Below, piece after piece: positions 1-7,646 of a stretch of DNA of 64,000 nt (position 1 is the first letter of the stretch; each line of letters starts with the position of its first letter). The position numbers were made by a program, and so were the translations under genes. The notes under the pieces are model-generated. The model searched no databases, was not told the DNA's origin, and worked only from the letters and a program-made list of their open reading frames with translations. This stretch comes from an uncultured Planctomycetaceae bacterium (GTDB lineage: Bacteria; Planctomycetota; Planctomycetia; Pirellulales; Pirellulaceae), in contig CAIPEB010000087.1 in the NCBI GenBank assembly GCA_903863885.1, positions 35,711-99,710 of the forward strand, in the 5' to 3' direction.

Positions 1-314
1 ACGGCGACACCACGGTGGACATGTTTCCGGAAGGCAAGTTCAAGAACATCGGCGCGCCGCCGCAATCGTTGCCGCGACCGCTGCCCGGCGGTTTCCTGCG
101 CGGGTGGGCAGACGGCATAAAGAACGGAACTCCGACGATGAGCGGCTTTAACACGTTCAGTGGGCCGTTTGCCGAGTGGTTCCTGTTGGCCAATATCGCA
201 ACGCAGTTCCCCGACAAGACGCTCGAGTTCGATCCCGTCAGTTGCCGCATCGTGAACCACGATCAGGCCGACCAGAAGATCCGCCAGCCCTATCGCGAAG
301 GCTGGAAGCTCTGA
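1..314 (+). CDS. Gfo/Idh/MocA family oxidoreductase, C-terminal fragment (5' end outside window)
   Basis: Only the last ~103 residues lie in the window, reading in the frame that ends with TGA at 312-314. They match the C-terminal end of the planctomycete secreted Gfo/Idh/MocA (NAD(P)-dependent sugar dehydrogenase-like) family. The segment with SGPFAEWFLLANIA followed by NHDQADQKIRQPYREGWKL parallels the end of the complete homologue at 59403-60779 (GPYTEWMLLGAICWRF, then NNDKANEFVKPHFRKGWEL). The catalytic half and the Rossmann domain are not visible, so substrate and activity cannot be judged. In planctomycetes these proteins are often exported by Tat and found near glycan-degradation genes, which fits the rest of the window. 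Confidence 0.85.
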   Translation, partial: GDTTVDMFPEGKFKNIGAPPQSLPRPLPGGFLRGWADGIKNGTPTMSGFNTFSGPFAEWFLLANIATQFPDKTLEFDPVSCRIVNHDQADQKIRQPYREGWKL

Positions 315-424
315 CGGAGACCTTCGCAGTTCGAACATGGACGGCGCATTTGGTGCCGCTGCAACCGCCGGCTTCTGCGGCTTCGACACGGAGGCCTGCG
401 GTCCAACGACGGAGATACGTGCCG

Positions 425-1750
425 ATGCTCACATCGTGTGCCAGTCTGAATCAACGGCTCCGCGTCGCCTGTTTTTGCGAAGCAGCAGTTCTTGCACTGT
501 TGCCCGTTCTCGGGACCGATGTTCACCAATCCGCAGCGGCCGAACAACGTCCGGCGGTCCAGGCGGCCCTCGATTGCGTCGACGGGCTGGCCGGCAGTAT
601 TCGCCACGACGGCCAGAAAATAGTCGGTGTGCGTGCCGAGAAGTTCGCCGCGAGCGACGGGGATGTCAAAGTGCTCGCGGCTCTCACCGACCTCGAAGAG
701 TTGTCGCTTCGAGGCGAGGGGATTACCGACGCCGTGGCTGGCTACCTCGCCGACCTGCCGCATCTGCATTATCTCTCGCTTGAGGGTACGGGCATCACCG
801 ACGATGGAGTCGCCCGCTTGAAACAGCTGCGCAGTCTGCGGCGACTGGCCCTCTGCGAAACCTCGCGCATGACAGACGCTGCACTGGTGCATCTCGCCGA
901 GTGCCCGGATCTGCAGTCTCTCGAATTACGCGACAACGATCTCGGGGACGAAGGCCTGGCCCAATTGGGGCGGTTCGATCGGCTCCGGCTTCTCGATCTC
1001 CGGGGCTGCCAGCGGGTGACCGACGTGGGCCTTGTGCACCTGAGCGGTCTGAAGCGTCTCGTCGCGATCAGACTCCGCACACCGGGACTCAGCGACGATG
1101 GTCTCGCGGCTCTGGCCGGCCTAAACACACTCAACGAGTTGTACATCGAGGGCCCGGCGACCATCACCGACAAAGGGCTCAAGGTGCTGGCGAATTTTCG
1201 AGAGATGACAAGTCTCCGGATAACTCATTGCCGGGGAGTGAGCGACGCCGGACTCGCCGCGCTGGCCGGGATGCCGAACCTCCGGCTGCTTTTTCTCCGC
1301 GGCACTCCGATCAACGGCGAGTGCCTGGCCCACATCAAGAGCGGCGCGGGCTTGGAACGGCTTGATCTGGCTGAAACGAAAGTCGACGACGAGGCCATGA
1401 AGCACGTGGGGGCTTTGAGAGGACTTCAGTGGTTAAGCCTATGGAAGACGCCGGTGACCGACGCCGGCATGCAGCACCTCGCCCGACTGTCAAAGCTGAC
1501 CTATCTGCGGCTTGCGGAGACCGCAGTCAGCGACCAGGGCCTGGCCGAAGTCGCCAAGATCGTGAGCCTCGAGGAACTCGACTTGGAACTGTCGCGGACC
1601 GGCGATAAGGGGCTTTTGTTGCTCAAGAATCTCAAGAAACTCAAGAAACTCAATATCGCCATGGTCGGTGTCTCGGACGATGCCGTCGCCGATCTTCAAG
1701 CCGAAATACCGGGGCTCGATGTTCTGCGCTGGCGAATCCCCGGCGGTTGA
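425..1750 (+). CDS. Exported leucine-rich-repeat protein
   Basis: A 441-residue protein made almost entirely of ~24-residue leucine-rich repeats of the TDAGL..L..L..L..L.L type (for example ITDDGVARLKQL, VTDVGLVHLSGL, VTDAGMQHLARL), about 14 copies from residue ~80 to the end. This subtype is typical of large planctomycete LRR families of unknown, probably protein-binding, function. The ATG at 425 is chosen because it puts a hydrophobic export signal (VACFCEAAVLALLPVLG, then an alanine-rich cleavage region) at the N-terminus. The reading frame is open further upstream to 176 but there overlaps the preceding dehydrogenase gene. It follows that gene by 110 bp and converges on the DUF1559 gene. 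No catalytic domain is visible. Confidence 0.85.
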   Translation: MLTSCASLNQRLRVACFCEAAVLALLPVLGTDVHQSAAAEQRPAVQAALDCVDGLAGSIRHDGQKIVGVRAEKFAASDGDVKVLAALTDLEELSLRGEGITDAVAGYLADLPHLHYLSLEGTGITDDGVARLKQLRSLRRLALCETSRMTDAALVHLAECPDLQSLELRDNDLGDEGLAQLGRFDRLRLLDLRGCQRVTDVGLVHLSGLKRLVAIRLRTPGLSDDGLAALAGLNTLNELYIEGPATITDKGLKVLANFREMTSLRITHCRGVSDAGLAALAGMPNLRLLFLRGTPINGECLAHIKSGAGLERLDLAETKVDDEAMKHVGALRGLQWLSLWKTPVTDAGMQHLARLSKLTYLRLAETAVSDQGLAEVAKIVSLEELDLELSRTGDKGLLLLKNLKKLKKLNIAMVGVSDDAVADLQAEIPGLDVLRWRIPGG

Positions 1751-2030
1751 CATCCGTGAACTTCCTGGCGAATGATCCGCCGGGCAGACCGATAACGAGC
1801 CTTCTGTACGGGCTGTGTCGCTGCAAATCGCGGCCGCATTTTTCTCTGTCACCGATCGGGAGAACTTGGAGTCGTGTGGCGACGGCATGAAGGCAGACGT
1901 AGGTTTCAACCCGCGGCGGGCTGGCTTTTCTTGGCACTCGGCATTTCTTGCTGCGCTGTGAAGTTCCTTGATGACAATCCATGGCCTCTTCCGCGAGAAT
2001 CCGCTTTGTTCGCTTGATGGCCGCATACCG

Positions 2031-3041
2031 TCAATACTCCCCGACTACCTCGCTTCCATTGCGACTGCCCAGTGCCTGCCACGTCGCGAGGGCGATCGAA
2101 TCGGCAACGAATTGCACGTGCCCATCGCAAGACAGAGTTTGAACGCCCCCGGGATGCCGACTGCGGGCCGCTACGTTGAGTGACAACGCCCGCCAGAGCG
2201 AGTCGGTCTTGATGCTGTGTGGAATACCGCCGCGGCAATCGACGTCCCGATCGTTCGGAGTGCGCATGTGGTTGTACATGGAGTGTCCCGGAGCGCCGTA
2301 CAGCCAGCGGCTGCCGCGCGTCTGCTGCAGCAGCAGTCCGCTGCCGTGGCACTGCGTGGCGTAGTCTGTCAGTGCCGGACCTGAGTAAAGATTGTCGTTG
2401 CCGGCGGTCAAGACGAATCCAGTGGTCTTGCTTACGCCGTCCCACGTCGATGGCCCTCCCTCGGACTTGACCGTCTCGCCTATGCAGACGGTTTGACTGC
2501 TTCCGTCCAGAATGTCACGAAAACCGATTCGGGAGTTTTCAAAAAAAACGCCGGTCACGCGTTCACCGTATGCATTACGCGGCGAAACCGGGTACGTCGT
2601 TCCCGTGTTCAGCGGATAGTTGTGTACGGCGCTGTTCCCCTGCAACTTCCGATGCTGATCGCTTGGGCAGAGGAAGAACGGTATCGTCTGCTCGATCGCA
2701 ACAGCATTGCTCGCGTCTTCGGGATTCGCATTGAAGTTGATCTGGCCGAAGAGCGTGTTGGCCTCCAGAAACGGCAGCAGGTGCGCATGGGCGGAAAAAC
2801 ACCGCCCTTGAGTGTCGACCGGATTCACGAAGCGGCCGGGGGGGAAAGTGTTGTGGGTGCTGTGATAATTGTGCATCGCCAGGCCGATCTGCCTGAGATT
2901 GTTCGTGCACTCGGTGCGCCGCGCGGCTTCGCGGGCGGCCTGCACGGCCGGCAAAAGCAGCGCCACGAGGATGCCGATGACGGCAATCACCACGAGCAAC
3001 TCAACCAGCGTGAATGCCCTGCGTAAAGCAGATCGCGACAT
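2031..3041 (-). CDS. DUF1559 (SBP_bac_10) pilin-like protein with H-x9-DG tail
   Basis: A 336-residue protein with a type IV pilin/type II secretion pseudopilin N-terminus: RRAFTLVELLVVIAVIGIL, where F-T-L-V-E marks prepilin peptidase cleavage and N-methylation. It is followed by the planctomycete-specific QAAREAARRTECTNNLRQIG segment, and it ends with an H-P-G-G-V...DG-H-V..V motif and a QALGSRNG tail. These features define the very large DUF1559 family of Planctomycetota, whose members probably form pseudopilus-like surface structures of unknown role. ATG 3041 was preferred over a TTG three codons upstream. The gene is divergent from the HTH regulator (56 bp between start codons), so the two share a promoter region. 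Confidence 0.95.
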   Translation of the reverse strand: MSRSALRRAFTLVELLVVIAVIGILVALLLPAVQAAREAARRTECTNNLRQIGLAMHNYHSTHNTFPPGRFVNPVDTQGRCFSAHAHLLPFLEANTLFGQINFNANPEDASNAVAIEQTIPFFLCPSDQHRKLQGNSAVHNYPLNTGTTYPVSPRNAYGERVTGVFFENSRIGFRDILDGSSQTVCIGETVKSEGGPSTWDGVSKTTGFVLTAGNDNLYSGPALTDYATQCHGSGLLLQQTRGSRWLYGAPGHSMYNHMRTPNDRDVDCRGGIPHSIKTDSLWRALSLNVAARSRHPGGVQTLSCDGHVQFVADSIALATWQALGSRNGSEVVGEY

Positions 3042-3065
3042 GAAATACAACAGTAACGGTTGTGG

Positions 3066-3104
3066 GTGTCATGATCGTAGCGTAAAGTGGCAGTATTATG
3101 ACAC
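3066..3104. promoter_or_regulatory. Inverted repeat overlapping the start of the HTH regulator (possible operator)
   Basis: GTGTCAT at 3066-3072 and its exact reverse complement ATGACAC at 3098-3104 are separated by 25 bp. They lie in the short divergent gap between the DUF1559 gene and the HTH-PBP regulator, the right arm overlapping the regulator's ATG. The position fits an autoregulatory operator. The arms are short and the spacing is long, so chance is possible. Confidence 0.3.
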
Positions 3105-4144
3105 ACGCGGAATCCAACGACAATCGGGTCCGTTTCTACCGCACGCAACGCGGTTGGTCGCAGGCCGAATTGGCGATCAAGGCCGGGATTTCGCGGACCG
3201 CGGTGACCGCAATCGAAGGACGGCGTCTGGTCCCCTCCGTGGCCGCTGCCCTCGGTCTGGCCGCAGCGTTGTCCGTGACCGTGGAAGAACTTTTCGGCCA
3301 ACGCGACGCCGCGATCGCGGAACCGGTGTGGGCGTGGCAAGGTGCCGCTTCCAGACAGTTCTGGCGGGCCGATATCGGAGAACGATCGGTGCGCTATCCG
3401 GCCAGTTCACTGCCCATGTTGACTCCGCTGCCGGACGATGCGAGTCTCGGCTTGGCGGCCAAACCGGACGAGACGCTGGTCATCGCGTGTTGCGATCCGG
3501 CCGCCGGACTGCTTGCCAGCCAGTTCGCCTCCGCTACGGGGATGCGGCTGCTGGTGTTGCCTCTCTCCAGTCGGCAGGCTCTCGAAATGCTGCGGGAAGG
3601 AACGGTTCACATGGCAGGGCTGCATCTGGAGACTCGCGATACGCCGGATCGCAATGCGCATGTAGTGCGTGAGTTCCTTGGAATCGATCATCAACTCGTG
3701 CGAATTGCTCGATGGCAGGAGGGCATCGCTTTGGCGCCAACTGCGAAACTCCGGTCACTGCGCGCGGTGACGAATGCGAGATTAACGTGGGTGGGCCGCG
3801 AGGCCGGATCCGGCGCCAGGCAGTGTATGGATCGGCTACTGGGTGAGCGTGCGGCGCCTCGTCGGCTGGCAAGAAATCACCGTGGAGTGACGGAGGCCGT
3901 GCGGTCTGGCTGGGCGGATGCCGGCGTGTGCGTTCAACTGGCGAGTGCCGAAGCGGGGCTCGATTTTCTTTCCGTGCAGGAAGAGGCCTACGACCTGTGC
4001 TTCCCGACATCGCTTGCCGATGACCGCCGTATCAAGGCGTTTCTGGGCGTCGTTCGCTCGACTGCCTATCGAAAGCTGCTCGGGGAACTGCCCGGTTATG
4101 ACAACTCCGAGACCGGCAGCGTTCGCGGAGCAGACATGAAGTGA
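3098..4144 (+). CDS. XRE-type HTH regulator fused to a periplasmic-binding-protein-like sensor domain
   Basis: 348 residues. An XRE/HTH_3 DNA-binding domain occupies residues ~8-65 (RGWSQAELAIKAGISRTAVT, then AIEGRRLVPSVAAALGLAAAL). A solute-binding-fold domain (PBP_like, as in molybdate-type binding proteins) covers ~115-330: it starts at ETLVIACCDPAAGLLA and includes GREAGSGARQCMDRLL and RSGWADAGVCVQ. The architecture is that of a one-component cytoplasmic ligand sensor. Family members are often linked to molybdate or tungstate, but the ligand cannot be read from the sequence here. There is no signal peptide. The start codon is part of a 7-bp inverted repeat (3066-3072/3098-3104), suggesting autoregulation. 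The DUF1559 gene is divergent, and no transporter lies next to it. Confidence 0.85.
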   Translation: MTHAESNDNRVRFYRTQRGWSQAELAIKAGISRTAVTAIEGRRLVPSVAAALGLAAALSVTVEELFGQRDAAIAEPVWAWQGAASRQFWRADIGERSVRYPASSLPMLTPLPDDASLGLAAKPDETLVIACCDPAAGLLASQFASATGMRLLVLPLSSRQALEMLREGTVHMAGLHLETRDTPDRNAHVVREFLGIDHQLVRIARWQEGIALAPTAKLRSLRAVTNARLTWVGREAGSGARQCMDRLLGERAAPRRLARNHRGVTEAVRSGWADAGVCVQLASAEAGLDFLSVQEEAYDLCFPTSLADDRRIKAFLGVVRSTAYRKLLGELPGYDNSETGSVRGADMK

Positions 4145-4414
4145 TTTCAACACGCACGAAGAGAGTACGATGCCGGCAGTCGGAAATCGGTGGACGGCAG
4201 GTAAGGGCCGAGTAGTCCCGTGTTCCATCCGCGGCCTCTTGCCCTCCACACCCTGCTGGCCGAGACGCAATTCGAGAACGCGCACAACGCCGAACGACAC
4301 CGCGAACTTCGCGCCCAGGTACTCTGCGGGGCAATCCCCTGACTGCGTGACGGCGGTTGCGGGCGTATGATGGGCGATCGTCCGCCGGAGAAACCCGATT
4401 CGCAGGAAGTTGCC

Positions 4415-6100
4415 ATGAAGCTGCATCTTGGTTTGTTGATCGCCACTTTGACTCTGTTTGAGGGAACATGCCTTGCGGCAGTTCCTGCGCCGGTGGTGCG
4501 CGTTGTGACGCCTGCTGACGCCGGCATCGTTGCAAAACGAGCCGCACTCATTCTCGCTCGCCAAATCACCGCACGCTGCGGCGCCCAGGTCATGACAACC
4601 GGTGAGGCTGATTGCGTGGTTGAACTTGCCACCGAAGCCAGCATCGGGGCCGAGGGGTTCAAAATAGCTGACGGCCCGAGCGGACACGTGCGGATCTTTG
4701 GCAATGACGAGAACGGTTTGCTTTACGGGGTGGGCAAGTTTCTGCGTAGTTCGCGGTTTGACCGTGGCGGATTTACCCCCGGTACATGGCGCGGCACTTC
4801 ATTGCCGAAATGCCCGATGCGCGGAATCTACCTCGCGACGCACTTCAACAACTACTACGAAGCGGCTTCACCGGTGGAAATGGAATGCTACATCGAAGAT
4901 CTGGCGCTGTGGGGCTTCAATGTGCTGTCAGTCACTTATCCGCACTGGCAGTATTCAAGCTACGATGACCCGGCGGCGCGCAAGATGGCCGAACATCTGC
5001 GTCGGATCATGCGAGTGGCGAAAGGAGTCGGCATGCGAGTCACCATCGGGGACGCGCTCAACAGCGGGTTTACGTCGACGCCCAACGAGATGCGTTGTAC
5101 TCCGGTACCGGATCCTCTGGGCAGACACGGGAACTTCGGCGTGAACCTCTGCCCCGGCAAACCGGTCGCCACGGAATTGATGGTGAAGAACTGGGAGCGG
5201 CTTCTGGATGAGTTTGCCGACCCGGGCTTGGACTGTGTTGTGTACTGGCCGTACGACGAGGGTGGCTGCGGCTGCAAAGACTGCTGGCCTTGGGGAGCGA
5301 AGGGATACTTGAATCTGTCGCGCGCCGTTTCGGCGATGGTCCGCCGGAAATGTCCGCACATCAAGGTCATCGTCTCGACCTGGACCTTTGATACGCCTCC
5401 CTGCGGCGAGTGGGATGCGATCTCAAGGGCTTTGGCAGAAGACAAGAGTTGGGCTGATTTCATTCAGGCCGACGCGCACGAGGACTTTCCGCGTTTTCCT
5501 CTGGAACGCGGCGTGCCCGGCAATTTGCCGCTCTTGAATTTTCCCGAAATCAGCATGTGGGGGCAGGGGCCGTGGGGCGGTTACGGTGCAAACCCGCTGC
5601 CCGCCAGACTCCAGCGGCTTTGGAACCAGACCGAGCGCAGACTCTCAGGTGGAACTCCGTACTCGGAAGGTATCTACGAGGACATCAATAAAGCGATCTG
5701 CAGCCAGTTCTACTGGGATGCGGAGCGTCCAGCCCTCGAGACGGTTCGAGAGTACGCCGCGTTCGAATTCTCCCCCGATGTGGCGGACCAGACGGTCAAA
5801 GTCGTCGAGGCATTTGAGAAGAACCATGTGCGTGGAGAGATTGGCCCATGTGCTCAAGAGGCTTTTGATCGCGTCAAGAGCATCGAGTCGATGCTGACTC
5901 CCCAGGCACGAGCAGCGTGGCGATGGCGCATCGTCTACCTTCGTGCGCTGATAGACTGCGAACTGCTGAAGACGAAAGGCAAGCTCGAAGGCAGGAATCT
6001 GCGCGACGCTTTCCACGAGTTGACGACAATCTACCACGCTGAAAATGCTCACTCGATGCCGATCCGCCCGCCGCAGATCCAGGATACTGAGGCGAAGTGA
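4415..6100 (+). CDS. Secreted glycoside-hydrolase-like protein (GH20/GH67-type N-terminal domain plus TIM barrel)
   Basis: 561 residues with a signal peptide (MKLHLGLLIATLTLFEGTCLA). ATG 4415 follows a CAGGAAG ribosome-binding site. Residues ~25-115 resemble the alpha/beta domain that precedes catalytic barrels in GH20 hexosaminidases and GH67 glucuronidases, ending in NDENGLLYGVGKFLR. The next segment, from PMRGIYLATHFNNYY, looks like the first strand of a TIM barrel. A conserved-looking YDEGGCGCKDCWPWG at residues ~280 carries acidic residues and a CxCxxC cluster that could be catalytic or metal-binding. I do not recognise an exact CAZy family, and the substrate is unknown. It opens a run of three exported glycan-related genes up to 10285. 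Confidence 0.7.
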   Translation: MKLHLGLLIATLTLFEGTCLAAVPAPVVRVVTPADAGIVAKRAALILARQITARCGAQVMTTGEADCVVELATEASIGAEGFKIADGPSGHVRIFGNDENGLLYGVGKFLRSSRFDRGGFTPGTWRGTSLPKCPMRGIYLATHFNNYYEAASPVEMECYIEDLALWGFNVLSVTYPHWQYSSYDDPAARKMAEHLRRIMRVAKGVGMRVTIGDALNSGFTSTPNEMRCTPVPDPLGRHGNFGVNLCPGKPVATELMVKNWERLLDEFADPGLDCVVYWPYDEGGCGCKDCWPWGAKGYLNLSRAVSAMVRRKCPHIKVIVSTWTFDTPPCGEWDAISRALAEDKSWADFIQADAHEDFPRFPLERGVPGNLPLLNFPEISMWGQGPWGGYGANPLPARLQRLWNQTERRLSGGTPYSEGIYEDINKAICSQFYWDAERPALETVREYAAFEFSPDVADQTVKVVEAFEKNHVRGEIGPCAQEAFDRVKSIESMLTPQARAAWRWRIVYLRALIDCELLKTKGKLEGRNLRDAFHELTTIYHAENAHSMPIRPPQIQDTEAK

Positions 6101-6269
6101 GGTGATTGCGGCGATATCGAGGATGGCCGAACGCTTACGGGCGTTAATGCAGCTGGATTGTCGCCGAATTGCCCGCCGAGTGGATCAGGAGAGCCGCTCG
6201 TTTTCCCACCCAGTCCGCATTGGTCGGAAACGACCCAGGATAGGCACGCTGAACAAGGAGCTCATCGTG

Positions 6270-7646
6270 ATGTCTCACGCGATTGGCAAGGCCGCGGCAC
6301 CGCACTTGATGGAATACGAATGCCTCCGGATGGGCGGATTGGCCGTGCAGTTGTTGATATTGTTGGTCTCGGCCGGACCTGTATGTCGCGCTGAAGAAGC
6401 CGCGTCCCCTCCGGACGCGAAAGGACTCAGATCGCTGAACGCTTCGGCTGCGGCCAACTCGACGACCCAGTACATCCTGTTCAATCGGGCACCGGGGCAA
6501 GGAATGTACCAGGCGATTCCCGATTCGCTCGGTCGCAAGCAGTTCGAGGAAGTCCTGGCACGATTTCCTAATCGCGGCAATTCGCATATTCAGACCGGAA
6601 TCAGCTACATCTTCTCCTGCTTTCGCACGCCTCCGGATACTACCGTGGCCGCCTTGAAGGTGTTCCTGGCGACGGCTGAAGAGACGAACACTCCCGTACT
6701 GGTGCAGATTGACACGGAACATTGGTGGGAGGCCCGCCCTGACTTGTGGAATTGGTGGGACCCGGGCAAGCCAGGATTCGACCCGGCCAATCGCGAGAAC
6801 GTGGAATGGACCAGTTGGTCGCCTGACAGCGCCATCAAGATTGCCTGGCGAAATTGGGGCCAGCAGTTCCGCATTCTGCCGCCGCCCAATCTGGCCAGTC
6901 CCCGCTACACGGCGGCCTGCCGCGAGGAAATACGGCGGCTCGTGCCCATTGTCATGAACTGGCAGGCACGATTGCCGCAGAACAAGAAACAGTTGCTGAT
7001 TGGCATCAAGCTGGGGCACGAAACTTCGATCGGAGTGAACGCCTTCCACTATCCGGCGGGAAACGACCTGCTTGATAAGCCCGCTTCGGAAGACCCGGTC
7101 CGCGGCTTGGACACTTCGGACGTGCTGTCGCGAGGTGTGGCCCAGATCGGTTACGCGGCGCTGAAATCGTCCGGCATACGCGTCGCGGGCGTGCCGACGG
7201 AAAGCGAGTTGCGTGATGTGGCGCAGCGATATCTGCAAATGCTTTGCCTGGAAGCCGCCGATGCCGGCGTGCCCCGCGATCATCTTTTCACTCACGGGGC
7301 CGGCTGGAAGAACGACGAACTAGTCTACGACGTGCCGGTGAATCCTTACGCTTGTCCGGGCTGGAGCTTTTACAGTCACGCTGCGGATCCGCGCAAGGAC
7401 ACGGGCGTGCAGCGAAATCTAAAGAAATCCGATGCGCCTTACTGGGCGGCCGCGGAATGGCTGCTGCAGGGCACCCTGAAGACCGACGACTGGCGGACCG
7501 CTCTGAGCAACACTCTTTCCGACCCGCGCTGCCGCTACGTCTGCATATTCAACTGGGAGAGTATTCGAGCCAGCGATACGGTCCGGGAGGCCGTCACCGA
7601 CCTGGTGGATGCCGGCATGCCGCTTGGGGAAGGCAAACAACCATGA
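6270..7646 (+). CDS. Exported protein of unknown function, probably a TIM-barrel glycosidase relative
   Basis: 458 residues. ATG 6270 is preceded by AAGGAG with a 9-nt gap. A hydrophobic segment (GLAVQLLILLVSAGPVCRAEE, residues ~23-43) acts as signal peptide, although ~22 residues precede it. The body has features common to secreted TIM-barrel hydrolases: an FLATAEETNTPVLVQIDTEH strand, a KLGHETSIGVNAF segment with a possible catalytic Glu, and a late IFNWESI strand. No family is recognised with confidence. Its stop codon overlaps the ATG of the next gene (ATGA at 7643-7646), so the two are translationally coupled and probably act on the same substrate. Confidence 0.65.
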   Translation: MSHAIGKAAAPHLMEYECLRMGGLAVQLLILLVSAGPVCRAEEAASPPDAKGLRSLNASAAANSTTQYILFNRAPGQGMYQAIPDSLGRKQFEEVLARFPNRGNSHIQTGISYIFSCFRTPPDTTVAALKVFLATAEETNTPVLVQIDTEHWWEARPDLWNWWDPGKPGFDPANRENVEWTSWSPDSAIKIAWRNWGQQFRILPPPNLASPRYTAACREEIRRLVPIVMNWQARLPQNKKQLLIGIKLGHETSIGVNAFHYPAGNDLLDKPASEDPVRGLDTSDVLSRGVAQIGYAALKSSGIRVAGVPTESELRDVAQRYLQMLCLEAADAGVPRDHLFTHGAGWKNDELVYDVPVNPYACPGWSFYSHAADPRKDTGVQRNLKKSDAPYWAAAEWLLQGTLKTDDWRTALSNTLSDPRCRYVCIFNWESIRASDTVREAVTDLVDAGMPLGEGKQP

